This document shows positions 1-8,453 of a stretch of DNA of 33,717 bases, one piece after another. The position numbers and the translations under genes were made by a program. Origin of the DNA: Streptomyces sp. MnatMP-M17 (lineage in GTDB: Bacteria > Actinomycetota > Actinomycetes > Streptomycetales > Streptomycetaceae). Each line of letters begins with the position of its first letter. Within the stretch, counting starts at the first letter, position 1. The DNA is taken from positions 1 through 33,717 of the forward strand of contig NZ_FMDK01000235.1 in NCBI RefSeq assembly GCF_900091995.1, given 5' to 3'. The notes under the pieces are model-generated. The model searched no databases and was not told where the DNA came from. It was given only the letters and a program-made list of their open reading frames with translations.

Positions 1-423
1 GATCAGCCTCACATAGCCACCGGAGCTGTCGGCCAGCCGCCACTGCTGGTTGGTGGCGTTCACGTCGGTCCACTGGACGATCGGGCCGCCGTTGGCGGTG
101 GACCCGTTCTGGACGTCCAGCACCTTGCCGGAGTGGCGGGACTTGATGCGGTAGTAACCGCCGCCGGCGTCGACGAACTGCCACAGCTGCTGGTTCTGAT
201 CGTTCCTGGTCCACTGGGTGATGCGTGCGCCGTCGTTGGTCGCCAGGTTGTAGACGTCCAGGGCCTTGCCGCTGTTGCGGTTGACCAGCACATACGAGGC
301 GTTGGGGTCTACGGTCGCCGCGCCGGCGGGCTGGGCGCCGAGGAAGGTGGCCCCGAGCAGCAAGGGCACGAGGACGGCGAGTAAGCGCCTGAGACGGACC
401 GGGGACGGAGGGCGAAACCACAT
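1..423 (-). CDS. Secreted RICIN (ricin-B lectin) domain protein, 3' end off the window
   Basis: Reading on the minus strand, an ATG at 423 is preceded by AGGAGG about 8 nt upstream and opens 141 codons that run off the window edge. Residues 1-36 form a signal peptide (arginine-rich start, hydrophobic LLAVLVPLLLG core, cleavage near PAGA-A). Then come RICIN/CBM13-like units with the repeated pattern VLVNRNSGKALDV...QW and QQW. The start closely resembles that of the RICIN-esterase at 2786, so the two are probably paralogous carbohydrate-binding front ends. Family knowledge suggests a missing C-terminal catalytic domain such as an arabinofuranosidase or xylan esterase, but none is visible here. 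Codon 14 (382-384) is TTA, the rare leucine codon read by the bldA tRNA in Streptomyces. The gene is divergent from the xylanase and has an operator-like palindrome 82 bp upstream. Confidence 0.85.
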   Translation of the reverse strand, partial: MWFRPPSPVRLRRLLAVLVPLLLGATFLGAQPAGAATVDPNASYVLVNRNSGKALDVYNLATNDGARITQWTRNDQNQQLWQFVDAGGGYYRIKSRHSGKVLDVQNGSTANGGPIVQWTDVNATNQQWRLADSSGGYVRLI

Positions 424-504
424 CAGAGGGCCTCCTGTGGGGGCGGGGGTGAGGTGACCCCGATGAAACCGGCGAGCGGGCGTGCCGGGGGACAGGGAAA
501 ATCT

Positions 505-515
505 CGAAAGTTTCG
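505..515. promoter_or_regulatory. CGAAAGTTTCG palindrome, xylanase-type operator candidate
   Basis: This is a perfect 5-1-5 palindrome 82 bp upstream of the RICIN gene start. A CGAAA-N-TTTCG element has been reported upstream of Streptomyces xylanase genes, where it acts as a negative control site. The match of motif and gene content supports the call; the protein that binds it is not identified here. Confidence 0.5.
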
Positions 516-795
516 AAGAATTCCCGGATGCCTCGACGGCACAAGCTAGGAATGTGGGGCCCTCTGGTCAAGACCTGTCGCCGATCTGTCCACAAACGAC
601 GTCTCCCCTTTGGGCTTGACGAGCTGTCGCGCCGACCGGAACCACTCCGGAGTCTGCGGATGCGGCTCGCCGGTCAAAGGCGTCCGTGCGGAGGTGAGAG
701 GCCGAGGAAGCAGCTCCGCGTACTCGCCCGAGGCCCGGCCCTACGGCATCCGTCGACGGCGGCGCTGGGGTTCGCCTTCCGGCTCGCCAGGATTC

Positions 796-827
796 GGCAA
801 GTTTCGGGCGAGGAACCGAAACTTCTT
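796..827. promoter_or_regulatory. Two degenerate CGAAA-N-TTTCG-like half sites upstream of the xylanase
   Basis: GGCAAGTTTCG (796-806) keeps one intact half of the 505-515 palindrome, and CGAAACTTCTT (817-827) keeps the other half. They are 21 bp apart, about two helical turns, so one face of the DNA could present both. They probably belong to the same control circuit as the perfect site, but neither alone is a full match. Confidence 0.35.
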
Positions 828-835
828 CTGCGGGA

Positions 836-861
836 GGTGTTGACGATCCATCGTCAACACC
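836..861. promoter_or_regulatory. Perfect 12-bp-arm palindrome, probable operator
   Basis: Left arm GGTGTTGACGAT, a 2-base centre CC, and right arm ATCGTCAACACC form a perfect inverted repeat. A TTGAC element inside each arm could also serve as a -35 box in either direction. It lies midway between two divergent secreted hydrolase genes and next to the degenerate xylanase operators. With a 2-nt loop it is poorly suited to an RNA hairpin, so a dimeric repressor or activator site is more likely. Confidence 0.55.
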
Positions 862-877
862 CTAATCATCCCTGTCT

Positions 878-908
878 GAGATACCGGGCATAGTTCGAGA
901 TACCGAAC
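878..908. repeat. GAGATACCG direct repeat, 20-bp spacing
   Basis: GAGATACCG occurs at 878-886 and 898-906, exactly 20 bp apart. The second copy lies within GTTCG-N6-CGAAC (893-908), a small inverted repeat. Spacing by about two helical turns next to the 836-861 palindrome suggests a second regulator site. No known regulator is recognised. Confidence 0.35.
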
Positions 909-934
909 GGCGTCGGCCCTGAGCAATCTTTGCC

Positions 935-976
935 GCACGGCAGATCCACGCACAGCCGCACGACAGATCCGCGCAC
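935..976. repeat. Two tandem imperfect 23-bp units
   Basis: A 19-bp segment beginning GCACGGCAGATCC at 935 recurs at 958 with two mismatches, giving a 23-bp tandem period. It lies in the long leader or promoter region of the xylanase. No function is evident. Confidence 0.35.
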
Positions 977-1197
977 CGAAGCACCTGTGCCACCCCGTTT
1001 CGTTCCGGTGAGGTTCGCACCAGCGCGTCGGCTCTTCGCACAGTTGGAGAGGTACGCGACGCCGTGTGGCGGTCCCCCGGCTGAGCCGCGATGGAGCACC
1101 CCTTGCCTGTGTCGAACACCGCCCGCCGCCCGCCGTGCGTCACCCGACGGCCGACCGGGTGCCGTCCGTGCCAGTTGAGATCGTCCCGGTCCCATGA

Positions 1198-2754
<1,557 letters not shown>

Positions 2755-2785
2755 TGGGACCTGTCACAGGCGAAAGGGCGAATCG

Positions 2786-4153
2786 ATGAAGACCTACGGT
2801 GCGGCTTCCCCCGCCCCTCCACAAAGACATCGCTGGTGGTCCCGGGTCGCCGCCGTGGTGGCGGCGACCCTCGCGATCGGCATGCTCGCCGCGGTGAATC
2901 CGGCGCCCGCCGAGGCGGCGACGGTGGACACGAATGCCTGGTATGTCCTGGTCAATCGCAACAGCGGCAAGGCACTGGACGTCTCTGGCACGTCCACCGT
3001 CGACGGCGCGCGGGTCAACCAGTGGACGCGCAACGACGGAGCCCATCAGCAGTGGCAGTTCGTGGACTCCGGCGACGGCTTCTACCGCCTCAAGGCCCGG
3101 CATTCGGACAAGGTTCTCGACGTGGCCGGCGCCTCGACCGCAGACGGTGCCGCGATCCAGCAGTGGGCCGACCACAACGGGGCCAACCAGCAGTTCCGCC
3201 TGGCCGACTCCGACGCGGGCCACGTCCGGCTGATCAACCGCACCAGCAGCAAGGCGGTGGAGGTGCAGGGCGCGTCCACCGCCGACGGCGGCAACGTCGT
3301 CCAGTACACCGACTGGGGCGGCGCCAACCAGCAATGGCAGATGATCAAGCTGTCGTCCGGTGGCGGCGGATGCGGCAGCGCCCCGACTCTGGCGAGCGGT
3401 ACGCACACGATTCAGAGCGGCGGTAAGAGCCGCAGCTTCATCCTCAGGGTTCCCGCCAACTACGACAACAGCCACCCCTACCGGCTGATCTTCGCGTTCC
3501 ACTGGCGGGGGGGAACCGCCGGCGACGTCGCCTCGGGCGGCACAAGCGGGAACGCCTGGTCCTACTACGGCCAACAGGAACAGTCGAACAACAGCGCGAT
3601 CCTCGTCGCCCCCCAGGGCCTCGGCAACGGCTGGGCCAATTCGGGCGGTGAGGACATCACCTTCGTCGACGACATGATCCGGCGAATCGAGGGCGGCCTC
3701 TGTGTCAACCCGGCACAGCGCTTGGCCACGGGATTCAGCTGGGGCGGCGGTATGAGCTACGCACTCGCATGCAGCCGGGCGAACGTCTTCAGGGCTGTCG
3801 CGGTCATTTCCGGCGCTCAGATCAGCGGGTGCAGCGGCGGCACCCAGCCCATCGCCTACTTCGGAATCCACGGCATCAGCGACTCCGTTCTCAACATCGC
3901 GCAAGGACGGTCCCTGCGCGACAGATTCGTCAGCAACAACGGCTGCACCCAACAGAGCCCGCGCGAGCCCGCGCCGGGCAGCCGAACGCACATCACCACC
4001 ACCTACTCGGGCTGCCGTGCCGGGTACCCGGTCCAGTGGGCCGCGTTCGACGGAGGTCACATACCCGGTCCGGTCGACGGCTCCTCCGGTGAAAGCGGCG
4101 TCGCCACCTGGACCAAAGCAGAGATCTGGAGATTCTTCGCACAGTTCCAGTGA
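2786..4153 (+). CDS. Secreted RICIN-CE1 esterase (feruloyl/acetylxylan esterase-like)
   Basis: This 455-residue protein starts at ATG 2786, 31 bp after the xylanase stop. Residues 1-45 are a signal peptide (TLAIGMLAAVNPAPAEA). Residues 48-190 form a RICIN/CBM13-like module with repeated QQW motifs. After a short glycine linker, residues 196-455 form an LpqC/PHB-depolymerase-like alpha/beta hydrolase of the CE1 type. The catalytic triad is readable: Ser318 in GFSWGGG, Asp366 in HGISDSV, and His425 in FDGGHIPG. In Streptomyces this architecture usually removes ferulate or acetate side groups from arabinoxylan, which fits the neighbouring xylanase. The exact ester substrate cannot be read from sequence. 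The N-terminal half resembles the divergent gene at 1-423, suggesting shuffling of one binding module within the locus. Confidence 0.85.
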   Translation: MKTYGAASPAPPQRHRWWSRVAAVVAATLAIGMLAAVNPAPAEAATVDTNAWYVLVNRNSGKALDVSGTSTVDGARVNQWTRNDGAHQQWQFVDSGDGFYRLKARHSDKVLDVAGASTADGAAIQQWADHNGANQQFRLADSDAGHVRLINRTSSKAVEVQGASTADGGNVVQYTDWGGANQQWQMIKLSSGGGGCGSAPTLASGTHTIQSGGKSRSFILRVPANYDNSHPYRLIFAFHWRGGTAGDVASGGTSGNAWSYYGQQEQSNNSAILVAPQGLGNGWANSGGEDITFVDDMIRRIEGGLCVNPAQRLATGFSWGGGMSYALACSRANVFRAVAVISGAQISGCSGGTQPIAYFGIHGISDSVLNIAQGRSLRDRFVSNNGCTQQSPREPAPGSRTHITTTYSGCRAGYPVQWAAFDGGHIPGPVDGSSGESGVATWTKAEIWRFFAQFQ

Positions 4154-4171
4154 CTCAGTGACGCGCGCACC

Positions 4172-4208
4172 ACGGAGTGGAGCCAGGACAATCCTGGCTC
4201 CACTCCGT
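4172..4208 (+). terminator. Strong hairpin terminator after the xylanase-esterase operon
   Basis: A perfect 17-bp stem (4172-4188 with 4192-4208) and a 3-nt CAA loop start 19 bp after the esterase stop codon. No long T run follows, which is normal for GC-rich actinobacteria. Confidence 0.8.
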
Positions 4209-4237
4209 CGACGGCTGTCCCAGAATGGAGGACGCAG

Positions 4238-4722
4238 CCGCCTTTTGGCCTGCGGACCTGGATCTCGGTGGCGTCGAGACGGAGCTCGATGCCCTCGGCC
4301 CAGGCATAGGCGAACACGTCCGCCAACGTCCGCAACCGCAGGTCAGGGCGGTTAGGGACCGCGCACCCCCGCTCGGCCGGGAGTGTGCGTATCTCCCCGA
4401 CGGCCCTGGTGATGGTGGAGCGGTTGACGCCGAACAGCAGCCCGAGGACGGCGTGCGGGAGGTCGTGCCTCAGGTGAATGAGCGTGGCCACCAGCCGGTC
4501 GACGAAGACCAGCTGGTGGCGGGCGCCCGCGCCCTCGGCCCGCTTCCTGGACCCGCCTCGCGCAGCATGGCGGCGGCCTTCCACGCCGGCCTGCCACGGC
4601 ACGGCCAACTCCTCGATCAGACAGGCCAGATGACGCCGGGAGACCCCCGTGAACAGCCGATGTGCCAGGACCGCCCGATTGACCATGATCGCCACAGCCG
4701 GATCATGCCACCGGACGGGCAC
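4238..4722 (-). pseudogene. IS5-type transposase, N-terminal part only
   Basis: The minus-strand frame from ATG 4722 encodes about 160 residues resembling the front of actinobacterial IS5-like transposases: the helix-turn-helix part (FVDRLVATLIHLRHDLPHAVLGLLFGVNRSTITRAVGEI) followed by LRLDATEIQVRRP, which contains the first catalytic Asp of the DDE domain. After that motif, near 4240, similarity stops and the frame continues as antisense of the terminator and esterase, so the second Asp and the Glu are lost. No clear terminal inverted repeats were found. The remnant marks the left boundary of the rearranged region. The 4723-4907 stretch on its far side shows no gene. Confidence 0.7.
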
Positions 4723-4907
4723 GACGCCTCACCCGCTATCACGCACCAACTCGGAATTGGCCTTGCCGTAGTCGCCGCCATACTGCTCACCCGCCCGCTG
4801 CGCACCCGTATTACGTACGCTGCTCCGGGCGGCGCTCGCTGGCCGCCCCGCCGTCACCATCGACGGACTGGTCTACCTCAAGTAGAGGATTCCGCACGCC
4901 GTACACA

Positions 4908-4946
4908 CAGCTCTGCCCCGCCACTTCGGGTGGCAGGGCAGAGCTG
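4908..4946 (-). terminator. Hairpin terminator after the immunity-like gene
   Basis: CAGCTCTGCCC (4908-4918) pairs with GGGCAGAGCTG (4936-4946), with an inner CCAC/GTGG stem. It lies 24 bp beyond the stop codon of the minus-strand gene at 4970-5338. Confidence 0.7.
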
Positions 4947-4969
4947 CGGGCGCCGTCGGCACGGGCGGG

Positions 4970-5338
4970 TCACATCGGCAGGGAACCGTACAGTGCGGCG
5001 CCGACAGCGGCGAAGATCGCGCTGGCCCACCATGGCCAGGAGGGTGTGCGCCTTCTCGCCACATAGGAGAGGGCCATGGCGGCCATGGCGGGCCACAGAA
5101 CGCCGAAGGCGGCACCGCTGGGCGAGAAGTGGTCTGTGGCGATCGCGGCGACCGCATAGCTGGCTATCGCGGCTGTCGCGGCGATCAGGAAGCCCGTGCC
5201 GAACGGATTCCAAGCGGCGAACTCTGCCTCCCGCCGTTTGCCTCGGACGGAGAGCGTGATCGATGCGATCAGTGCCGTACCGGCGGCTACGGTCCACAGC
5301 AGCGCGAGGATGATCAGGACGGGACTCGGTGAATTCAT
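4970..5338 (-). CDS. Small four-helix membrane protein, candidate immunity protein of the RHS toxin
   Basis: This 122-residue protein starts at ATG 5338 behind AAAAGGA with good spacing. Four hydrophobic segments are visible at about residues 6-30 (PVLIILALLWTVAAGTALIA), 49-67, 79-96 and 101-118, with short basic loops (RGKRREAE, ARRRT) between them. No enzyme motif is recognisable. It sits directly downstream of, and on the same strand as, an RHS gene whose C-terminal tip is itself hydrophobic. In polymorphic toxin systems the gene after the toxin tip normally encodes the matching immunity protein, and membrane-targeting toxins tend to have membrane immunity proteins. The pairing is inferred from position and topology. 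A terminator follows at 4908-4946. Confidence 0.6.
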   Translation of the reverse strand: MNSPSPVLIILALLWTVAAGTALIASITLSVRGKRREAEFAAWNPFGTGFLIAATAAIASYAVAAIATDHFSPSGAAFGVLWPAMAAMALSYVARRRTPSWPWWASAIFAAVGAALYGSLPM

Positions 5339-5356
5339 ACAGATCCTTTTACCGGC

Positions 5357-5391
5357 CTCCTCCGGCCGGGAGGTGTTCCCGGCCGGAGGAG
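5357..5391 (-). promoter_or_regulatory. 15-bp perfect hairpin in the leader of the immunity-like gene
   Basis: CTCCTCCGGCCGGGA pairs with TCCCGGCCGGAGGAG around a 5-nt loop. It ends just upstream of the ribosome-binding site (AAAAGGA) of the membrane protein at 5338. It could be a second terminator after the RHS gene or a structured leader. Confidence 0.55.
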
Positions 5392-5412
5392 ACTCTGGTG
5401 GTAGATGGGACA

Positions 5413-5446
5413 GGGGCGCCGTCGGGGTCGGTGCCGACGGCGCCCC
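5413..5446 (-). terminator. 13-bp perfect hairpin right after the RHS stop codon
   Basis: GGGGCGCCGTCGG (5413-5425) pairs with CCGACGGCGCCCC (5434-5446) around an 8-nt loop. It begins 5 bp beyond the RHS stop codon, as expected for a transcription terminator. Confidence 0.65.
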
Positions 5447-5450
5447 GCGT

Positions 5451-7577
5451 CTACAGTTTGGTCTTGATGCACTTGTCGTAGACGGCGTCGATACCCAGGA
5501 TCGCCGAGCCTGCGGTGATCATCATCGTTGCCAGGCGTTTGCCGCGCAGGTATCGGGTGCATGCACTCATTACGCGGGTCACGGCGGCCCGAATGCCACC
5601 CCAACGCCTGATCACCTGCCAAATTCTGCGGATCTTGGCGGCGGCGAAGTAGGCGCTACCGAGGACCCACAAAATGGCGCCCACACACACGGTGACCCGG
5701 TAGGCGCGGCCCCAGGAGAACCAGCCCTTGCCGTCCAGGTCGAACATGGTGATCGGGTCCGGCGGGTAGCCATAGGCGTTCGCGCCGCCGCCGACCACCG
5801 GGTCCAGTTGAAGGAACCGGCCGGTGGTGGAGTCGTAGGCCCGTGCGCCCACCAACGTGAGTCCGGAGGGAGTTTCGCCGGAGCGTTGCCGTACCCCGAG
5901 CCAGTCGTACCGCGCGGGCGTACTGCTGGCGCGCGTGTTGCCGTACTCGTCGGTGTCCTGGACGGTGGGGGCTTTACTGATGTCGAGCGGCAGTTGGAGG
6001 GTGATGTCACCGTGGATGTCACTGAGCTGCAGGACGGTGTCGCCCGTCTTGCTCGTGGTGGCGGTGACGCCTCCGCCGAGCGATTCGACGTAGCGGGTCA
6101 CACTGCCCTGGCTGTCTTCCGTGACCCAACCGGGAGTGTCACATCCGCAGTCGTAGTGGCTGAGCAGATTCACTGTGCCGGGGCCCACCTCCTCGGTGGT
6201 GGCATCGTCTGCGGCGCGGTCGACGATCACGTTCAGCGGGTCGGTCCCGCCAACGGCGGAGTTGGGACCGGTGAAGTTGGCCTTGATCTCGATGCTGCCG
6301 TCCGGATCGACGGTGTTGGTGGCGTTCCAGACCAGTGCGGCGTTCTTGCCGCCGGTCAGCGGCACCGGCCAGGCGGACAGGGCTACGCCGTCTTTGGTGA
6401 CGTCCCCGGCGGGGATCACCACCCACGCGTCTGCGGCGGAGCGGCGCCAGGAGAAGGAGACATTGTTGTACTTTGCCGCGTCGGCCTCGGCGACCAGCGG
6501 AAGCCGACGGGCGGTGCGCTGCCCTTCGGAGGGCTGGGCGAAGCCGCCCGGGCCAGCGTGGAAATCGTAGCTGAGGGGCTCGGACTTGTTGTCAGCCTTG
6601 TCCACGGCTCGCACGTGCAGCGTGTGATTGCTGTCGCGCGGCGGGGTGACGGAGATGTTCCTGGCCGCGGCGGAGCCGTTGGTGGTTACCTTGGTCCAGG
6701 TCTCGCCGTCCAGCGACCACTCCAGCCACTGGTGATCGGTGGCCGGTGGGGTGACATTGAAGATACCGGCTTGGCCGGCGCCCTTGACCCAGGCGGTCGA
6801 CGGGTAGTCCGTCGAGGTGATCGCCGTGGGTGCGGAGGGGGCCGTGGTGTCGACTGTGAATGTCTTCTCCGCCGACCAGCCGTTGTTGTAGTGCGTACCG
6901 TCGTACGGGAACGTACGGAAGCGGTAGGTCTTGCCGTTGGCCAGCACCCCGGCGGGTACCTTCACCGAGGCGATCTGTCCGGATGGTGCGAATGGTGAGA
7001 CCAGGACATCGCCGACTTGCGCGTTGGTTGTGTTGTCGAAGATCTGGAAGGTTCCGTTGACCTTGTCGCCATTGGCGTCGCCGAAGGTGTCACGCAGTGT
7101 CGGGGTGAGTGTGTTGACGGCGTAGGCGCCGCTGTACGAGAAGTACGGCGGGCCCGCTTCCTGCTTGGTGCCGGTGCGCGACCGGTAGTTGTAGTTCACG
7201 ACCAGTTTCGGTGGGTTGGACGCCGCGTTGGCGGAGTTGACCCGTTTCCACTGCGCGACGACGCTCTCGTCCGAGGCGCGCAGGCCCATGTGGCCGCGGG
7301 TGGCCTTGGCCGAGGCCCATTCCTGCACCAGGGCTGTCACGTCGGCGTTGATCCAGCCGTCGGGCTGGCTGGTGCACGCGGTGTTGCCGCGTGTTTCGGT
7401 GGAGGTGGCCTTCTTCGCTGTCATCGTGGGCCGGTTCGTCCACCGGCTGGAAGTGGATGCAGCGCCTGAGGACCAGACCTCCCAGGGGTAGGCCTTGCAG
7501 TCGGTGTTGTTGCCGGAGTGGAAGTTCCACAGGCTCAGTTTGGCGTCGAGGACGAGCGCCTCCACCGCGGTCCTCAC
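5451..7577 (-). CDS. Truncated RHS polymorphic-toxin protein with membrane-active tip
   Basis: The frame encodes 708 residues, whereas Streptomyces RHS proteins of this build are usually 1500-2200. It opens inside a DNRLRE domain (ALVLDAKLSLWNFHSG...WEVWSSG); the only start, GTG 7577, has no ribosome-binding site and lies at a rearrangement junction. Fibronectin-like segments follow (residues about 140-450). The YD-repeat shell is absent: NLLSHYD near residue 480 jumps straight to the pre-core segment GSVTRYVE. The RHS-associated core is intact (GARAYDSTTGRFLQLDPV...ANAYGY...FDLDGKG, about 560-618). The last 90 residues after the core are the variable tip, with two hydrophobic stretches (VTVCVGAILWVLGSAYFAAA and TMMITAGSAILGI) separated by an Arg/Trp-rich segment. 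That suggests a membrane-disrupting toxin. Delivery function is probably lost; the toxin tip may remain as a cassette. Confidence 0.75.
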   Translation of the reverse strand: MRTAVEALVLDAKLSLWNFHSGNNTDCKAYPWEVWSSGAASTSSRWTNRPTMTAKKATSTETRGNTACTSQPDGWINADVTALVQEWASAKATRGHMGLRASDESVVAQWKRVNSANAASNPPKLVVNYNYRSRTGTKQEAGPPYFSYSGAYAVNTLTPTLRDTFGDANGDKVNGTFQIFDNTTNAQVGDVLVSPFAPSGQIASVKVPAGVLANGKTYRFRTFPYDGTHYNNGWSAEKTFTVDTTAPSAPTAITSTDYPSTAWVKGAGQAGIFNVTPPATDHQWLEWSLDGETWTKVTTNGSAAARNISVTPPRDSNHTLHVRAVDKADNKSEPLSYDFHAGPGGFAQPSEGQRTARRLPLVAEADAAKYNNVSFSWRRSAADAWVVIPAGDVTKDGVALSAWPVPLTGGKNAALVWNATNTVDPDGSIEIKANFTGPNSAVGGTDPLNVIVDRAADDATTEEVGPGTVNLLSHYDCGCDTPGWVTEDSQGSVTRYVESLGGGVTATTSKTGDTVLQLSDIHGDITLQLPLDISKAPTVQDTDEYGNTRASSTPARYDWLGVRQRSGETPSGLTLVGARAYDSTTGRFLQLDPVVGGGANAYGYPPDPITMFDLDGKGWFSWGRAYRVTVCVGAILWVLGSAYFAAAKIRRIWQVIRRWGGIRAAVTRVMSACTRYLRGKRLATMMITAGSAILGIDAVYDKCIKTKL

Positions 7578-7578
7578 C

Positions 7579-7886
7579 TACGTAAGGGCCTGGACCCGTG
7601 CCGTCCACTCGAAGAACTACTGGTCCGGCTACTACGGCTTCAGATCCACCAGCGCCGCTGCGGTCGCGACCGCGAAGGATCGCACGGATCTGCCCGACAT
7701 CATGTGGTACGCGCTGTGGGACCAGGACAAGACGACCACACGTGACTGGCCCTGGAGCACGTCGCTGTCACGGGCCATCGCCGCGGGCACCAGTACATGG
7801 TCAACAGCAAGGAGACCAGGGGCGGTGTCCCCCTGTCCGTCGACCGCAACGACTGGGACGCTCCCGTCGCTGTTATCGCCGAGTAG
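7579..7886 (+). pseudogene. C-terminal remnant of a DUF1906 (glycoside-hydrolase-like) protein, frameshifted
   Basis: From 7579 the plus strand encodes YVRAWTRAVHS...SGYYGF...DLPDIMWYALWDQD, typical of the C-terminal half of secreted DUF1906 proteins. The family ending (GHRRGHQYMVNSKE...VDRNDWDAPVAV) continues in another frame, so one base is missing near 7768; the stop is TAG 7884-7886. The 5' half is absent: the sequence begins exactly where the divergent RHS frame also begins, so both genes lost their 5' ends in one event. Confidence 0.75.
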
Positions 7887-8049
7887 ACGAAAACGACTGG
7901 CTGGACGCCCACCAGTAGTGCCGACCGCAGGGAGTGCCGAGAACGCATTTGTGGGGTCGCGACAGTCTTCTCAACGCATTCAGCTGTCGGCCTGTGGCTT
8001 TGCTGAGTGCCGCGGGAGATGTTCGTACGCAACTCTTCCCTGGACCCAC

Positions 8050-8070
8050 CGGTGGACAGTCGGTGGACAG
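8050..8070. repeat. Arm-type integrase-site candidate, 11-bp-period direct repeat
   Basis: CGGTGGACAG occurs twice with a one-base gap (8050-8059 and 8061-8070). The same paired motif appears near the other two att-like sites (8434 and 19888), and the flanking text ACGCCTTTGGACGGTGC is also shared with 19909. An 11-bp period places both copies on one DNA face. Confidence 0.5.
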
Positions 8071-8177
8071 ACGCCTTTGGACGGTGCCTCACGAGGTGGC
8101 ACGAGTCAACCTGTCGCACCTGCTCTGATCAGGCGGGACGACACAGGGCGGCACAACACGGCACCACGCAGCACGAA

Positions 8178-8204
8178 CGCTCACGGTCTCGTAATGCGTA
8201 GGTC
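8178..8204 (+). other. Attachment site 1, 27-bp repeat containing the tRNA-Thr anticodon loop
   Basis: These 27 bases are identical to 20016-20042, 11.8 kb away in the same orientation. The preceding 130 bp at the two sites are also related but diverged. The core CTCGTAATGCGTAGGTC is the anticodon loop, 3' anticodon stem and variable region of tRNA-Thr(CGT). Here it runs on into the rest of the tRNA. Integrases of actinomycete integrative elements commonly recombine at such sites. Confidence 0.7.
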
Positions 8205-8232
8205 TCGGGTTCGAATCCCGAAGGCGGCTCCA
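8188..8232 (+). tRNA. tRNA-Thr(CGT) 3' half only (not a complete gene)
   Basis: From the anticodon loop CTCGTAA (8188-8194) through the T arm (CGGGTTCGAATCCCG), the 3' acceptor strand AGGCGGC and encoded CCA (8230-8232), the sequence matches a Streptomyces threonine tRNA. Upstream of the loop the 5' anticodon stem does not pair (ACGGT against TGCGT) and no D arm is present. This is therefore the 3' half left at, or carried by, an integration site, not a working tRNA gene. Confidence 0.8.
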
Positions 8233-8239
8233 AGGCGAA

Positions 8240-8270
8240 CCCCAGGTCAGGCCTCTGAACTGGGGTTTTT
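8240..8270 (+). terminator. Rho-independent terminator after the tRNA-Thr 3' half
   Basis: CCCCAG...CTGGGG with an inner TCAG/CTGA stem and a GCCT loop is followed by TTTTT. It starts 8 bp after the CCA end, the usual place for a tRNA terminator, so the tRNA 3' end kept its native downstream flank. Confidence 0.85.
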
Positions 8271-8310
8271 CCTGAAGGCTGACCGTGAGTTCCGTGCGAA
8301 TCGGGCAAGT

Positions 8311-8340
8311 GCGACCTATGCCTCGTAAAGCGTAGGTCGC
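8311..8340. other. Second att-like dyad with the same tRNA anticodon loop
   Basis: GCGACCTATGC and GCGTAGGTCGC (one mismatch in 11 pairs) flank CTCGTAAA, the tRNA-Thr anticodon loop plus one A. Tyrosine integrases that use anticodon loops bind inverted core sites around a 7-bp overlap, which is what this looks like. It is 123 bp downstream of attachment site 1. Confidence 0.5.
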
Positions 8341-8433
8341 CGGTTTGCTCGCAGTTGTCGATGCGTAGTCGCGAGGCTTTGACCCGCTGTTTTGATCTGC
8401 CGAGCCGCAGAATTCGCCTGGTGCTCGGTGCCT

Positions 8434-8453
8434 CCGGTGGACGGCCGGTGGAC
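8434..8453. repeat. Arm-type integrase-site candidate, 11-bp-period direct repeat
   Basis: CCGGTGGAC occurs at 8434-8442 and 8445-8453. It lies about 95 bp to the right of the 8311-8340 dyad. From 8454 to about 8940 no gene, RNA or clear repeat was recognised. Confidence 0.45.

Noticed and set aside
5196..6998. 600-residue plus-strand open frame
   Set aside because: Antisense to the RHS gene, glycine/valine-rich without domains; the opposite strand has the RHS core and DNRLRE matches.
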